Assembly: GCA_019096155.1 (NCBI GenBank)
Contig: JAHCVI010000001.1
Coordinates: 9,486,001-9,550,000 of the forward strand
Reading direction: 5' to 3'
From: Staphylotrichum longicolle
Lineage: Eukaryota; Ascomycota; Sordariomycetes; Sordariales; Chaetomiaceae
Length of the DNA stretch: 64,000 nucleotides
Shown: positions 44,914 through 55,389 of the stretch, piece after piece
Position numbering within the stretch: the stretch's first letter is position 1
Layout: each line of letters opens with the position of its first letter
Made by a program: the position numbers and the translations under genes
Notes under the pieces: model-generated
Seen by the model: the letters and a program-made list of their open reading frames with translations, nothing else
The model's database searches: none
What the model was told of the DNA's origin: nothing

Positions 44914-45870
44914 TTACAACTTGCCACCCGTCAGCTCCTCGGCCACCGCCTTCTGCCTCTTTGTCGTCTTGATCTGCGGCCCCGCGTTGGCCTCGGTCAG
45001 CTTGGACGACTGGCCCACCAGATCGGCCTGCAGGTCGGACACGGAGACGGGTGCCCGGTGCTGCTCCCAGATGCTCTGCGCGCGGTCCGTGGCGCCGTAC
45101 TTGTGGTAGTCCTCGGTGAAGATGGAGTTGACGCGGGCCTCGAGCGCGGCCTCGTCGAGGATGAAGCTCTGCGCCGCCACGTACAGCTGCGCCAGCGCGT
45201 CGCGCCGCGCCTCGGCCTTGGCCTCGATCTGCTGCTGGTGCCGCGCGCGGGCGGCCTCGGCGGCGGCGAAGCGCTCCGGGCTGGGCGCGACGCTCGTGCG
45301 CAGGGTGGCCTCGCGGATGGTCGAGCGCGTCAGCACGTCGTCGAGACGCTCTGGGGCCGCGGCCGCGGCCTGGTTGGCCTGGCGCCGGGCCTCGGAGCGC
45401 GCCTGGGTGCGCTGCACGCGCTGCGACTTGCGCACGTACAGGCCCTGGATGCCCGAGGTGAAGGCGTCGCGGCGGGCGGCGGCCATGAGCCGTTGGCGGG
45501 CTTCCTCCTCGGACCGGGGCGGCTTGCCGGCGAGCTCGGCCTGGGAGACCTGGGTGGCGGCCGAGATGTATGCCGGCTTGACCTTGCGGTTGCCCTCCCG
45601 CCGGGGGAACATGTCGCGCGGCACCGGGAGGTGGCCCTTGATCGGGGGCAGCTTAGGCTCGGCCGACTGCGGGGGCTCGGGGACGGTGATGAATTTGGGC
45701 GACTCGGGGGGGACGGCAAAGGCCTGCGAGGCAACCGGCGTGGTGCTGAAGGTCCGCCATGGCGCTGGGGCGCATGTGGCTGTCTTTGCTGTCGTCGTCG
45801 TCGAGACCCGGCACGAGGAGAGGGCGGCTTGGAGGCCGCATATTGACGGCCGGGTGAGTGGAGGTGCCAT
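44914..45870 (-). CDS. PET123: Mitochondrial small ribosomal subunit protein mS26 (Pet123)
   Basis: Mitoribosome-specific subunit near the mRNA exit channel, needed for mitochondrial translation. Single exon, 318 aa, in the fungal family's range. Residues 1-50 form a basic, acid-free presequence with the typical RTFSTTPVASQAF cleavage region. The family core begins KPAYISAATQVSQAELAGKP. A long, Arg/Ala-rich, mostly helical middle (ARRDAFTSGIQGLYVRKSQR, then AAEAARARHQQQIEAKAEAR) matches the extended helix of mS26. The C-terminus is basic (KTTKRQKAVAEEL). The gene is divergent from NOG2 with 445 bp between the two ATGs. Confidence 0.88.
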   Translation of the reverse strand: MAPPLTRPSICGLQAALSSCRVSTTTTAKTATCAPAPWRTFSTTPVASQAFAVPPESPKFITVPEPPQSAEPKLPPIKGHLPVPRDMFPRREGNRKVKPAYISAATQVSQAELAGKPPRSEEEARQRLMAAARRDAFTSGIQGLYVRKSQRVQRTQARSEARRQANQAAAAAPERLDDVLTRSTIREATLRTSVAPSPERFAAAEAARARHQQQIEAKAEARRDALAQLYVAAQSFILDEAALEARVNSIFTEDYHKYGATDRAQSIWEQHRAPVSVSDLQADLVGQSSKLTEANAGPQIKTTKRQKAVAEELTGGKL

Positions 45871-46315
45871 TGTCGGGGTCGGGAAATGTGCACTTCTGCC
45901 CAGCTGACAGAATTGGCGTCCTGGACTGGGATGATGCGAGTCGAGACCGAGATGCAGGGCTGAGGGCGTGGGAGCGGGAGACGTGATGGAGAGTTGGAAT
46001 TTGTTAAGCTCGGCCTTTGGGAATGGATTGCGCTAGTCTGGTTCGGGGATGGCGCACTCGACCCTGGAGGATTGTGCCGGCGCTCACCGCTAAATTTTCT
46101 CACGAAGAGACTTCGGAGCTCCACCCCGCCAAAAACTTCCTTCATTTGGATTGTTTCGCTCTCTGTCGCATTCCTTCTCAACTCTTTCCTCCTCGTCTTC
46201 CACAATCCGCTTCCCCCGTGGAAGACCGCTGCGAAACTGTACTCGCACGCGGGGAGCAGTTCTCTTTTTCTTTGACTTTCTTGTTCCCCTTCATTGGCAT
46301 CGAACAGTCGCCAAG
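45871..46315. other. Divergent promoter PET123 / NOG2
   Basis: Shared 445-bp upstream region of a mitoribosomal protein gene and a 60S-assembly GTPase gene. A pyrimidine-rich block (about 46160-46290) precedes the NOG2 start. No TATA box is obvious. Confidence 0.5.
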
Positions 46316-48757
46316 ATGGGCACCGGTACGCAGCCCTCGTCCTCGGCTTGCCTCGCGGCTCTTGGTTCAAGGGCCCTGGCAGCTAACAGTCAATAGGCAA
46401 GAAGGAGCGATCCCGCATTGAGCGGCAGGGGAAGGTGACGGGCGACCCCAAGGTCAAGGGCGAGAACTTCTACCGCTCGACCAAGAAGATCAAGACCTTG
46501 AACATGTACAAGGATGGCAAGGCCATTCGGAACAGCGAGGGCAAGATCGTCAAGGCCGCCTCCTACCAGAGCAGGGATGTGCCCAAGGCCGTCGTCGAGC
46601 CGAACCGGAGGTGGTTCACCAACACCCGAGTCATCTCCCAGGATACCCTCACATCGTTCCGGGAGGCGATGGCCGAGAAGGAGAAGGACCCCTACTCGGT
46701 CCTTCTGAAGAGCAACAAGCTGCCCATGAGCCTGATTCGCGACGGCCCCAGTCTTCAGGACGGTCTCAAGAAGCACCAGGCGAAGATGACGGTCGAAAGC
46801 GAACCCTTCTCCGAGACCTTTGGGCCCAAGGCGCAGAGGAAACGGCCGAAGCTCAGCTTCAACACCGTCGACGAGCTTGCGGGCCACACCGAGAAGAGCT
46901 TCGACACATACCAGGCCCGTCTGGAGGAGATCAAGCTGCTCAGTGGCACTGCAGGAACAGCGGCCACTGACGCTGATGCATTGGTGGAGGAAGATTTCAG
47001 CGTCGCAACCGCCAAGGAGGCTATTTTCAGCAAGGGTCAATCCAAGCGTATCTGGAACGAGCTTTGTGAGTCTGGACTCGTGTCACATCGCAAGCGACTT
47101 CTGCTAACAGTCTCCCAGACAAGGTGATTGATTCATCAGATGTAATTCTGCATGTCATCGATGCCCGTGACCCGTTGGGTACGAGATGGTATGTGGAAAG
47201 ACGACTTCTCCGAAGACCAAAGGTCATCATGCGCTAACCTCTTGTCACAGTCGTCACGTCGAGAAATATCTCGCCGCCGAAGCCCCACACAAGCATCTTG
47301 TTTTCGTACTGAACAAGATTGACCTGGTTCCCTCTAGCACAGCAGTAAGTTTGATCCGCGTCGAAACAACCCTTTACTCCAATTCTCGCCCTTTGCCTCT
47401 TGCCAGACTTCTGTCTGGCCCCAGGGCTTTAGTCAGGATCCTTCCGCATTGTCATTTGTCATGCTCCATGGGAGATTTCCGTTACGATCCTGGGAGAGTG
47501 ATCTCCACCTCCAACGTCCCTGATTTGGTCTTCAGATTGGGGATTGGTAGGCGCCGTTTTGGGGTCCTACCGCCGGATACCGGACGTGTTTCATACGAGT
47601 TGAAGGCCGCCACTGTCTTTCTGGAACAGCACATGGCTGTCTTCTTAGTGATGATTCACACATCTCATTTATCGTCCTTCTTTTTTTAATTTCATCTTGG
47701 CGCCAATGGATGCTGACAGATGTAGGCTGCGTGGATTCGAGTGTTACAAAAAGATCACCCAACGTGTGCGATGAGATCCAGTCTCAAGAACCCCTTTGGG
47801 CGTGGTTCCTTGATCGATCTCCTCCGCCAGTTCAGCATCCTCCACAAGGAGCGGAAACAAATCAGCGTCGGCTTGATCGGCTACCCCAACGTCGGCAAGT
47901 CGAGTATCATCAACGCCCTCCGAGGCAAGGCTGTCGCCAAGGTTGCACCCATTCCTGGTGAAACCAAGGTCTGGCAGTATGTCACACTGATGAAGAGGAT
48001 CTATCTGATCGACTGCCCGGGTATTGTGCCACCAAACCACCACGATACACCGCAGGACCTTCTGCTCCGCGGTGTCGTCCGTGTCGAGAACGTTGAACAC
48101 CCGGAGCAGTACATTCCTGCTGTGCTGAAGAAGGTCAAGACACACCACATGGAGAGGACATATGAACTCAAGGGCTGGAAAGACCACATTGAATTCCTCG
48201 AACTCCTGGCCCGCAAGGCTGGCAGGCTGCTGAAAGGCGGCGAGCCCGATGTGGATGGAGTTGCCAAGATGGTTCTCAATGACTTCATGCGAGGCAAGAT
48301 CCCATGGTTCACGCCTGCTCCGGCATTTGAGGGAGGCGACGATGCCGTCATGGAAGGCAGGCAAGGGCGCTATGGCGAGATGCCGCTCAAGCGGAAACGC
48401 GTTGAGAACGAGAGTGTCGCCGACACGTCGATGGCAGGCTCAACCATAGCCGCCGAGCAGGATGAGGAGTCTGACGAGGAAGACGAGAACTTCTCAGGCT
48501 TCTCGAGTGATAGCGATTCTGAGCAAGGAGACGAGCCTGAGACAACGGCTCAAGAGGAAGGTGCCGAAGATATGATACCCCTGGACGACTCAAGTGATGA
48601 AGAGGAAGAAGAAGGCTCGGATGCTGAGGACGGCTCAGAAGATGGCGATGAGGAGGCTGACGGCTCGGATGTCGACATTGAGGGTGCCAGCGATGTCCTC
48701 CCTTCAGAAGACGAGTCTGAACCACCCGTTCAGAAGAAGCGGAAGAAGGCTAGGTAG
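46316..48757 (+). CDS. NOG2: Nucleolar GTP-binding protein 2
   Basis: Circularly permuted GTPase of the YlqF/Nog2 group that joins late nuclear pre-60S particles and must leave before Nmd3 binds. Five exons (46316-46325, 46397-47065, 47119-47188, 47251-47344, 47726-48757) sum to 1875 nt, 624 aa. An N-terminal NGP1NT domain has KVKGENFYRSTKKIKTLNMY and SYQSRDVPKAVVEPNRRWF. The permuted order is visible: G4 NKID (271-274) precedes G1 GYPNVGKSS (333-341) and G3 DCPG (377-380). GETKVWQYVTLMKRIYLIDC is near-invariant in Nog2. The C-terminus is a long acidic, Ser-rich tail ending in a basic KKRKKAR, a nuclear signal. The fourth intron is 381 nt, several times longer than the others; see the ncRNA entry. 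Confidence 0.96.
47345..47725 (+). ncRNA. Candidate snoRNA host intron (possible snR191 counterpart)
   Basis: The fourth NOG2 intron is 381 nt while the others are 53-71 nt. In budding yeast the NOG2 intron encodes the H/ACA snoRNA snR191 (pseudouridylation of LSU rRNA), so an orthologous snoRNA is plausible. Structures seen: a 7-bp hairpin GCCAGAC/GTCTGGC (47402-47419), a GGAGA-GTGA-TCTCC hairpin with a GNRA loop (47493-47506), and GGTAGG/CCTACC (47546-47571), followed 22 nt later by ATACGA (47593-47598), which fits the H-box ANANNA. An ACA near 47656 could close the 3' half, but I could not fold a convincing second hairpin or prove guide pairing. Exact ends unknown. Confidence 0.35.
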
Positions 48758-49334
48758 TCTACCCGCTGAAGGCTGAGAAATGAATATACGAATAATCGAG
48801 TGCAACATCGGAAGCCCCCTTTGCCTTGACATCCCACCCCGTGCTCTGTTTGATCGAGTGATCATTTTCGAATGGCAACTCGCCGTACGTTGAGGTCCAG
48901 CCCGTCTTCCTTGCCCAGGATCGGAGTCCCTAGATTGCAAACACTGCTTGGCAGATTACCGGTAGTTACACTGCTTGCTGCAAACTCGAGTCACAGAATG
49001 TGGCTTATTCTCGGCCACCCTGCAGGTTTCCTCAACTTCGAGTAGGAGCCGCGAACGGATGACACCTTCGGTCTGCGAGGTCGACTGGTCGGCTCTTCCC
49101 TTGTTCATACACAAACAATGCCCACGGCCGAGAAGACATTGTGAGTGTCGAAGTTTATCTCACGGCAACGATATCGATGTGGGAGCTTCTGATCTCACGC
49201 TGATTGTTGACCACGACAAGCGTGAACAGCCCGAAGGCTTGCACCTCGCTGGCTATAATAGCTCTGAATCTCCCCTCATCCAAACACCAGACAACAACTC
49301 CTTGTCTCTCACTTCCAGACGAGAACCTTCCGCA
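48758..49334. other. Intergenic, no gene seen
   Basis: 3' flank of NOG2 and promoter of the secreted cell-wall-like protein. A 5' leader rich in CCAACC/CAGACAAC lies just before 49335. Confidence 0.5.
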
Positions 49335-50499
49335 ATGACCCCACTCCTCACCACACTCTGCCACTGGCTTCTCCTCGCCTGGATGGCTGCTCTGCCCGTC
49401 CACGTCCACGCCCAGAACCCGCCTCAAACCTGCACCTTCCACCTCAGCGCAGACAACTCCAGCCTCAACCAGCTCCAGGGCGGCCAGGTTATCGGCATAC
49501 AGAACCCCGGCACCTCTGGCGACCACGAGGGCAGCCTCTTCCGCTTGCAGGGCGGCGCTCTGTATGATCCATTCTCAAGGGGGTGTTGGTAGGCGAGTAA
49601 GCAAGCCCTTTTCTTCCTTTCTTCCTTCCCGTCCCATATGTCGTCCTGATTCCACCTCTCTCCCCTCCCCCTCCCCCTTCCCCTGCCTCCCCTTCTCCTC
49701 CGTGTGTCGTCTCTCATTCCATCTCTGTCCCCTTAGCATCCAATACCACCCCCCCGCCCCCATCCCCCCCCCATCCGGTCCCCCAATCACCTGCCCTCCC
49801 ACCAAGTAAAAATCCAACATCAACCAAGCAAACCCGTTGTTGCTCTACTACTAATCCCATCTGTGCGTCCCAGCGCCCTCCACGGTCCTGGTCTGCGACC
49901 TCGTCCCGCCCGTCCGCCCGGACCCGGTCTTTGCGATCGACGAGTACGGCCACCTGGTGTACAACGGCTCGCAAGACAAGTTTTGGGCGTGCCCGGTCGA
50001 GATCAGCGGGAAGGAGAAGGAGGGGACGACGGAGTCGGGGTGGAATTATTATCTCGCGTTGCCGGAGGGGATGGCGGCGGATCCGGATCAGGATGGGGAG
50101 GGTGATGATGAAGATGATGAATGGGATGATGATTGGGATGGGGGTGAGGATGGGCGACGGGATGAAAAGGGGGGGGCCGAAGGGGTGGTGGGGGTGTGTA
50201 AGAGCGTGAGGATTGATGTCGTGGGGTTTTTGGATGCGTGGATCTGCAAGCATATTTTTCCTTCTTCTTCTTCTTCCTCTTCTGGTAATTCTGTTGCTGC
50301 TTCATTCTCTGACTCTAGGGGTGGTGAGGTGAGGGAGACTGACACCGCGTGGACATCCTGGGAGGAGCTGCCGTCCACGGCGGTTGTCAGTCCGACGGGG
50401 CTTGTGGTGACAGTGACGGTTACGGCCACCAGAACCAGTACCCATCAAACAAGCGGTGCTGCTGGTATTGGGGCAGGGAGTACCGAAGCTGTGCTGTAG
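49335..50499 (+). CDS. Secreted cell-wall-like protein (Pir/C-type wall domain-like)
   Basis: Exon 1 (49335 to about 49588) encodes a signal peptide (LLTTLCHWLLLAWMAALPVH, cut near HAQ) and TCTFHLSADNSSLNQLQGGQ, then GALYDPFSRGCW before a GTAGGC donor. Exon 2 (from about 49874 to 50499) continues PSTVLVCDLVPP, FAIDEYGHLVYNGSQDKFWA, an acidic Asp/Glu-rich insert, and CKSVRIDVVGFLDAWIC. The order beta-strand pairs, internal Cys and F-x-x-D-x-x-G-x-L resembles the C-terminal domain of Pir-type fungal wall proteins; the match is by eye only. The tail is Ser/Thr-rich with VTVTVTATRTST. The 285-nt intron is an extreme pyrimidine/poly-C tract. The phases of the best donor and acceptor do not match by one base, so either the true junction differs or a base is wrong. 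Confidence 0.55.
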
Positions 50500-51216
50500 A
50501 GATGAAGCCTTGAGTTGGCTGAGTGGCGCTGTGGGTGTCAATCTTGGATTTCGGGAAACGTTTCAGGGCTGACGGGGCGGTGTAAGATACAATTCGTAGG
50601 ATTCAAGGAAGTGTTGGTCTCTTCAAGTGGAATAAGGTCCACGGTAGGCTTGAGAAACCTTGTAGGGAAGAGGGGAGCACAAGACACAATAAACTGCGTG
50701 GTGTCAGGAAAACCGCACGTCCAAGTGGGACATCCCAGACAGCACATGACTGGAAATGTTGGCAACAACGTAGAAAGTTCTAGGTGTCCGACTTGAGACA
50801 GTGTTCCTTGAGACAACAGTAATGAAGATCAAAGTCGACAGGGTGATTGCGCGTCGCGATCCCACCCAAACCTCAAACTATCAGAGCTGATTGATTCCTC
50901 ACAAAGTCGCGCTGAATGTGCTAGGCGCTCTCGCCACGTCGAGAGTGTTCTGTTCGAAGAATTGAAGAACAATGACGAGCTCAATGCATTGTTCAACCAC
51001 CAATGCTTTGTTCGCACAATAGTCTTTGTGTACAAACCTCCAGTAAGACTCAAGCAAAGTCCATAAATACAAAAGAACCTGCTGCGAGTTCTGGGAGTTG
51101 GTTTCTCAAGCCAGTCTTGGAAAACATCTCATCGTACCTCCTTGACTCTAGCCAGGGAGGGACTTGATTGTCGTCGTCGTTCTCGGGATAGAAGGTAAGT
51201 CCCGTCTGCATCCATC
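50500..51216. other. Intergenic, no gene supported
   Basis: About 0.7 kb, with no conserved frame. A GTAAGT donor-like site at 51195 just before the next ATG could mark a leader intron. Confidence 0.45.
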
Positions 51217-51661
51217 ATGGCCACCCAGATGCGCAGCATTGCTGACATCCGAGCATGGCAGAAAGCCTGGCTCCCCAAGATGGGCGGCTGGCTCTCAACA
51301 ACATGGTCATCGTGGGGTAGCAGGCAACACAGCACTGACTTCAAAGACTTCAGGGCAGAGGGGTTCTTCAACTTGAAGTTGGCTCCAACCCTGGAAGAAC
51401 TGTGCTGGGATGCTGTCAACGACGACGGCGACGACGACTGGACCCTCTGTTTTGGCGAGGATGAGGACGAAGATGAGGATGAAGATGAGTCTCTCGTTCA
51501 GGGCCAACAGCTGGTCAACAGCGGGCGCTATTTGGGTGTATGACGAGTCCAAGTCTGCATTCGAAATCTTCGAAGTCGAGTTGTACCAGAACATTTTGGC
51601 TGAGCATCTGCATCTATTTACTTTATTGGCCAATTATCTGAATAGCACCAAAGAATCATGA
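51217..51661 (+). CDS. Small acidic protein of unknown function, apparent frame break
   Basis: From the ATG at 51217 a frame runs 108 codons to 51543: a Trp-rich amphipathic start (IRAWQKAWLPKMGGWLSTTW), then EGFFNLKLAPTLEELCWDAV, and an acidic run GEDEDEDEDEDES. Past 51536 a different frame gives a much more protein-like continuation (VYDESKSAFEIFEVELYQN, then AEHLHLFTLLANYL) to a stop at 51661. One surplus base near TTTGGGTG (51531-51537) would unite them into about 148 aa. No family recognised. Either a small accessory gene with a sequence error, or a recent pseudogene. Confidence 0.4.
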
Positions 51662-52306
51662 GGTGTCCTTAGATATCAAAAGAGCAAGTGTGTTCCCCAA
51701 TACAGTCTCTTTGTCGGATCAAGCCGCCCTCAGGGGTAGAACTGAGCCAAGCCGAACCCTTTCGCCATAAGCACTGTGATTAGTTTGTGACTTGCAATCT
51801 GTAGTTTACGCCCGAGCAAATGCAGATGATCAGCATGAAATCAAACAACAGATGGGCATTGCAGCCAGGATCAGCAATATGAAACCAAGACATAGTTGAG
51901 AAGCGTACCTAAGGAGGTGAACAACCGCCCTCTCGGCCGTGTTTGAAAGACTTCACAGGCATCGTATTCTAACTCTTGAGGCTAGAGACGCACGGTGTAA
52001 GATGCTTGCTGCAGTCAATGGCAAACAAAAACCGGAGAAGACCGAATGCGAGCGGGTTTCAGCACTCGCAGCTCTGGCAGCCACACTCAAGGTTTGGATA
52101 AGACAAACAACAAGCCACCTCCACAAACTCGGACCCGAGAAAGATTCGACGCCCCCTGAAACCGATGCAAACTCCCGGAGCCAAGTCTCATGTGATATAA
52201 AACGAGCTGCGTGTCTTGTCTAAGCCCTCGAGATTGAAACCACCTTTCGTCAGAGTCGTGGCATCTGCACCATCTTGTCGAACAACATCAGGGACCAAGA
52301 TTAGCA
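51662..52306. other. Intergenic, no gene supported
   Basis: Lower GC than the genes. One open frame (51939-52223) has no recognisable features. Presumably the promoter of the rhodopsin-type gene. Confidence 0.45.
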
Positions 52307-53785
52307 ATGGATAACCTCTCCGGCGTTAATTTGTGCGCCTATCCGGCAGGCCAGCCACCCCAAGGCATGGTGTCAAACTTTGAAGACCGGGGCGCACTAG
52401 TTCCCTCTGTGATCGGAGTCTGCACCGTCATGATGGCGCTGGCCGTCCTCGCCACATCTGGCAGGGTGTTTGCGAATAGGAAGCAGCTCGCGTGGAGCGA
52501 TTGTGAGTTCGCCTTCGAAGAATCCACCCATCCATAAAGTTCGGAGACAATCAGCTGACCGAAGCGTGTGGGCTTCAAGATATTTGTGTCGTGGCACTCG
52601 TACTCTCTCTCACCGAGGCGAGCCTCATGATGTCTGAGTCTCGTACGTATTGCAGCCAAAGTGTCTCGCTGATTGCTGACAAAATGTGGTCAGAACTTCG
52701 ACTCGCACGTCATCAATGGGACATTGCGGTTTGCTGGCTCTCTGGGGACACGATGAAGGTAAGTCCCCTTGGCTGCTCTTGGTGGATGAGAGTCAGAGGC
52801 TCACAACAAAGCGACACAGATCGTGTTTGTGCGTTCGATACTCGGCATCACAGGTGGTATACTGGCCAAAATATCCATTCTTTTGCTGCTGAACCAGACC
52901 TTCACCATTGAGCGCCACATGAAGCTCGCCATCCGGGGCGGCATGGGCGCAGCCTTGGTGGCGTTTATGCTCAGCATTGGCTTTCAGATCGCGTACGCCA
53001 GTCCGAGAGCAGGAGAGACGTGGGACGACTTGTCTAAGAAATCCGAACAAGGCGTCGTCATCTGGTCCGTTGTGGGCTCAGTGTTGAACTTGTTGCTGGA
53101 TCTCAACATCTTTTTGCTGCCGTTTCCCATCATTGCCAAACTCAATTGGTCGACAAGAAAGCGCCTCAAGGCATTGGCCGTGTTCTCGACGGCTTTTCTG
53201 TAAGCCGCCAAGCTGCCAAGGTTGGACGAGTCGAACGGTTGCTGATGCTCTTCGTTCCAGGGCTGTCATTGCCAGTGTTGTCTCCCTCGTGTACAGAGTC
53301 AAGATGGCAACGGATATGTCGGATAAAGCATGGAAAGCTACGCTCGTGTTGCTGTGCATGTAAGCCTTTTCCCAATCATCTGACCGAGGACGCCCGACTG
53401 ACAAACTTTTCCCAGTGTTGTGGAAGTGCACATCACTATTATCGTCAGCTCAATGCCCGGTTTCTCCAAGTTCGTCAGGGTGTATGTGGCCCACAGTGGA
53501 TCAGCAAGCAGCACATCATCCGACAGCAGCGGTGACAGGAACAAACCGAGAACCAAAGGAGAGAAAGTTCCTGGGCAGGGAGACTCGTGGCTCTTCAAAA
53601 CCAACGCTATCACTGAGGTAACGGCGCAGAGGACGCCGGGATCTGAATCAGAATCGGGTCCAGGTGTCCTCAAGACAGTCGATGTTGAGCAGGGAGTTTC
53701 CGAGCCATTGGCTGCGAAGGCCGTCGTTGGGCGTGGCATTTCGGGCTATGACATCTACCAGGAACCGGGAGCGGCGAATAAGTGA
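52307..53785 (+). CDS. Rhodopsin-domain (PTH11-like) integral membrane protein
   Basis: Six exons (52307-52502, 52580-52642, 52694-52758, 52820-53199, 53261-53359, 53416-53785) sum to 1173 nt, 390 aa. Seven membrane segments of the fungal rhodopsin/PTH11 domain are spread over the exons. Splicing restores the diagnostic loop RLARHQWDIAVCWLSGDTMK between helices 2 and 3; other pieces are FVRSILGITGGILAKISILL, the loop before helix 5 with GVVIWSVVGSVLNLLLDLNI, and PFPIIAKLNWSTRKRLKALA. A 90-residue Ser/Gly-rich cytosolic tail follows, ending DIYQEPGAANK. Such proteins are numerous in plant- or biomass-associated ascomycetes; some are surface sensors, most are unstudied. No N-terminal CFEM domain, so this is the short form. 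All splice sites are GT-AG. Confidence 0.85.
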
Positions 53786-54276
53786 GACAGAAAAGAATTG
53801 CCATTGGCGATGTGTTGGACCAAATGGGACTGGGTGTTTCATCACATTGCATGTACTTATAGAATTGAGAAGGACGGGGCCGACAAGTATGATCCTGGCA
53901 GCAGGCCGAGTGTTTCTTTCAGAGGGTAACATTCTACGTCTAGTGCCATCACGATGGGGATTACTGTACTAGGAGCTGTTGGCAGCAATTGACTTGACAG
54001 AACTGGTGCGTAGTGATTGGGCGGTAAGAGACTTTCTCAAAAACCATCATCGATGTTAGCTCCCAGGCAGCAGTGGTTGCCTAGCCACTAACATAGACCG
54101 AATACCAACGAGGCCAGGGTTGTAGGTAACCTGACCCGTTTCCAAAAATATGTTCTGGCAAGCCTCAGTGTGTTCTACTGCATCCACCTTTGACCGCAGC
54201 CACTTGCACTGCTCCTTGTGAGACTCATTTTTCAGCTCGCATCAAGCTAAGCCTACCAGCATAACAATCGTTTGCC
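53786..54276. other. Intergenic, no gene seen
   Basis: 490 bp, moderately AT-rich, between two plus-strand accessory genes. Nothing recognised. Confidence 0.5.
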
Positions 54277-55389
54277 ATGGTCTTGGGGTCCCCGTCTGTT
54301 GATCTTGCAAAACCTCTGCCACCAATCCCCGGCCCTCGGCTTGCGCCATTCAGTCCTACCGCCTATGCCGATATCCAGTTTATTGAAGAGCTCGGCAATC
54401 CCAAGATTGACGCCGACAGCCATGTCTGGAAAGTCAAGATCAACGGGCAAGACAGAGAGTACGCGCTCAAGATGGTGAGTTGCTCTCCTCAACCAGAGCT
54501 GTTGGACCCCAAGAAATGGGGGAGATTGGCCAGCGACGCGACTAACCTCCATGGTCAGTTCCAGTTCAACTCCCTCCATTCCTTGAAAGTAAGGTCTTAT
54601 TTGAATCGTCGCCTTGCCTCGCACGGGCTGTATCAAGACTATTTTGAGCCCTTCAACTGCGAATGCCGCGTCTACGGCCGGCTCAAGGCTGAACACCGCG
54701 AAGACCTCGCTGGTCCCGCACACGGATACCTCCTCCTGACACCTGAGCAAGAAGCTGAAGTCACCGAACGGAGCGCTCTACAGGAACTGTCATCGAGTGA
54801 CACCAAGTATACAGAGAACATCGACCTCTTTGGGCGACTAGAAGAGCATGCCGGCCTCCGTGTCCACGCAATCGTCAAGGAGCTCGTGACTGACCGCACA
54901 CCCTTCACTCCCACCCATTTGCAGCAAATGTGGGAAGATATGGAGGAACTGCACAGACTGGGTATTCTCATCATCGACGTCAAGATCTTCAACTTTATGG
55001 GCGGGAAGCTGGTGGACTTCAGCCGCGCGATGACGGCGCCCCATCCGTCCATCTCAACCATGCATCCAGAACAGTTGCGGAGACTCGGGAAAAGCGAGCC
55101 AACGCAACTGTGGGACTGCATGGTCGACTGGGGGATGGGGAACCAGTGGGACTGGGAAGAGGCCGAGCTTCCCCCGGAAATGATGGACTGTGCCTCGGGC
55201 GAGGGGCCAGGCGACGATGGGAGAGGGAATCACCCCGGGGCCTACGACTGGCGTGCGTGGGAGGAGGATCTAGAAGCAGCATACGAGTTCTTTGCAGGAC
55301 TCTTTGCCGAGGATGAGGTTGGTGATGGGGTTGGGACCGAAGAAACAAGCACCGAGGTGGTGCCAGATGAAGAAGGAGTTGGGGCATAA
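54277..55389 (+). CDS. Fta2-like protein kinase-fold protein (second copy)
   Basis: Paralogue in type of the gene at 27641-28701, but quite divergent. The frame is open throughout (370 codons), yet an 84-nt in-frame segment 54475-54558 has a GTGAGT donor, a CTAAC branch site and a GTCAG acceptor; removing it gives YALKMFQFN, matching the family, so I model two exons and 342 aa. Kinase-like residues: K65 in YALK, the conserved middle FEPFNCECRVYGRLKAEHRE, D206 and N211 in LIIDVKIFNF, and D219 in LVDFS. The Gly-rich loop is poor (IEELGNPKIDADSHVWKV), so ATP binding could be altered. The C-terminus is acidic (Asp/Glu-rich, ending EEGVGA), opposite in charge to the other copy's basic tail. Substrate unknown. 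Confidence 0.8.
   Translation: MVLGSPSVDLAKPLPPIPGPRLAPFSPTAYADIQFIEELGNPKIDADSHVWKVKINGQDREYALKMVSCSPQPELLDPKKWGRLASDATNLHGQFQFNSLHSLKVRSYLNRRLASHGLYQDYFEPFNCECRVYGRLKAEHREDLAGPAHGYLLLTPEQEAEVTERSALQELSSSDTKYTENIDLFGRLEEHAGLRVHAIVKELVTDRTPFTPTHLQQMWEDMEELHRLGILIIDVKIFNFMGGKLVDFSRAMTAPHPSISTMHPEQLRRLGKSEPTQLWDCMVDWGMGNQWDWEEAELPPEMMDCASGEGPGDDGRGNHPGAYDWRAWEEDLEAAYEFFAGLFAEDEVGDGVGTEETSTEVVPDEEGVGA

Noticed and set aside
47648..47716. C/D-box snoRNA in the NOG2 intron (GTGATGA and CTGA)
   Set aside because: The CTGA is part of the branch-site-like CTGAC just before the acceptor, and the flanks do not pair as a terminal stem; an H/ACA RNA is more plausible by analogy with yeast.
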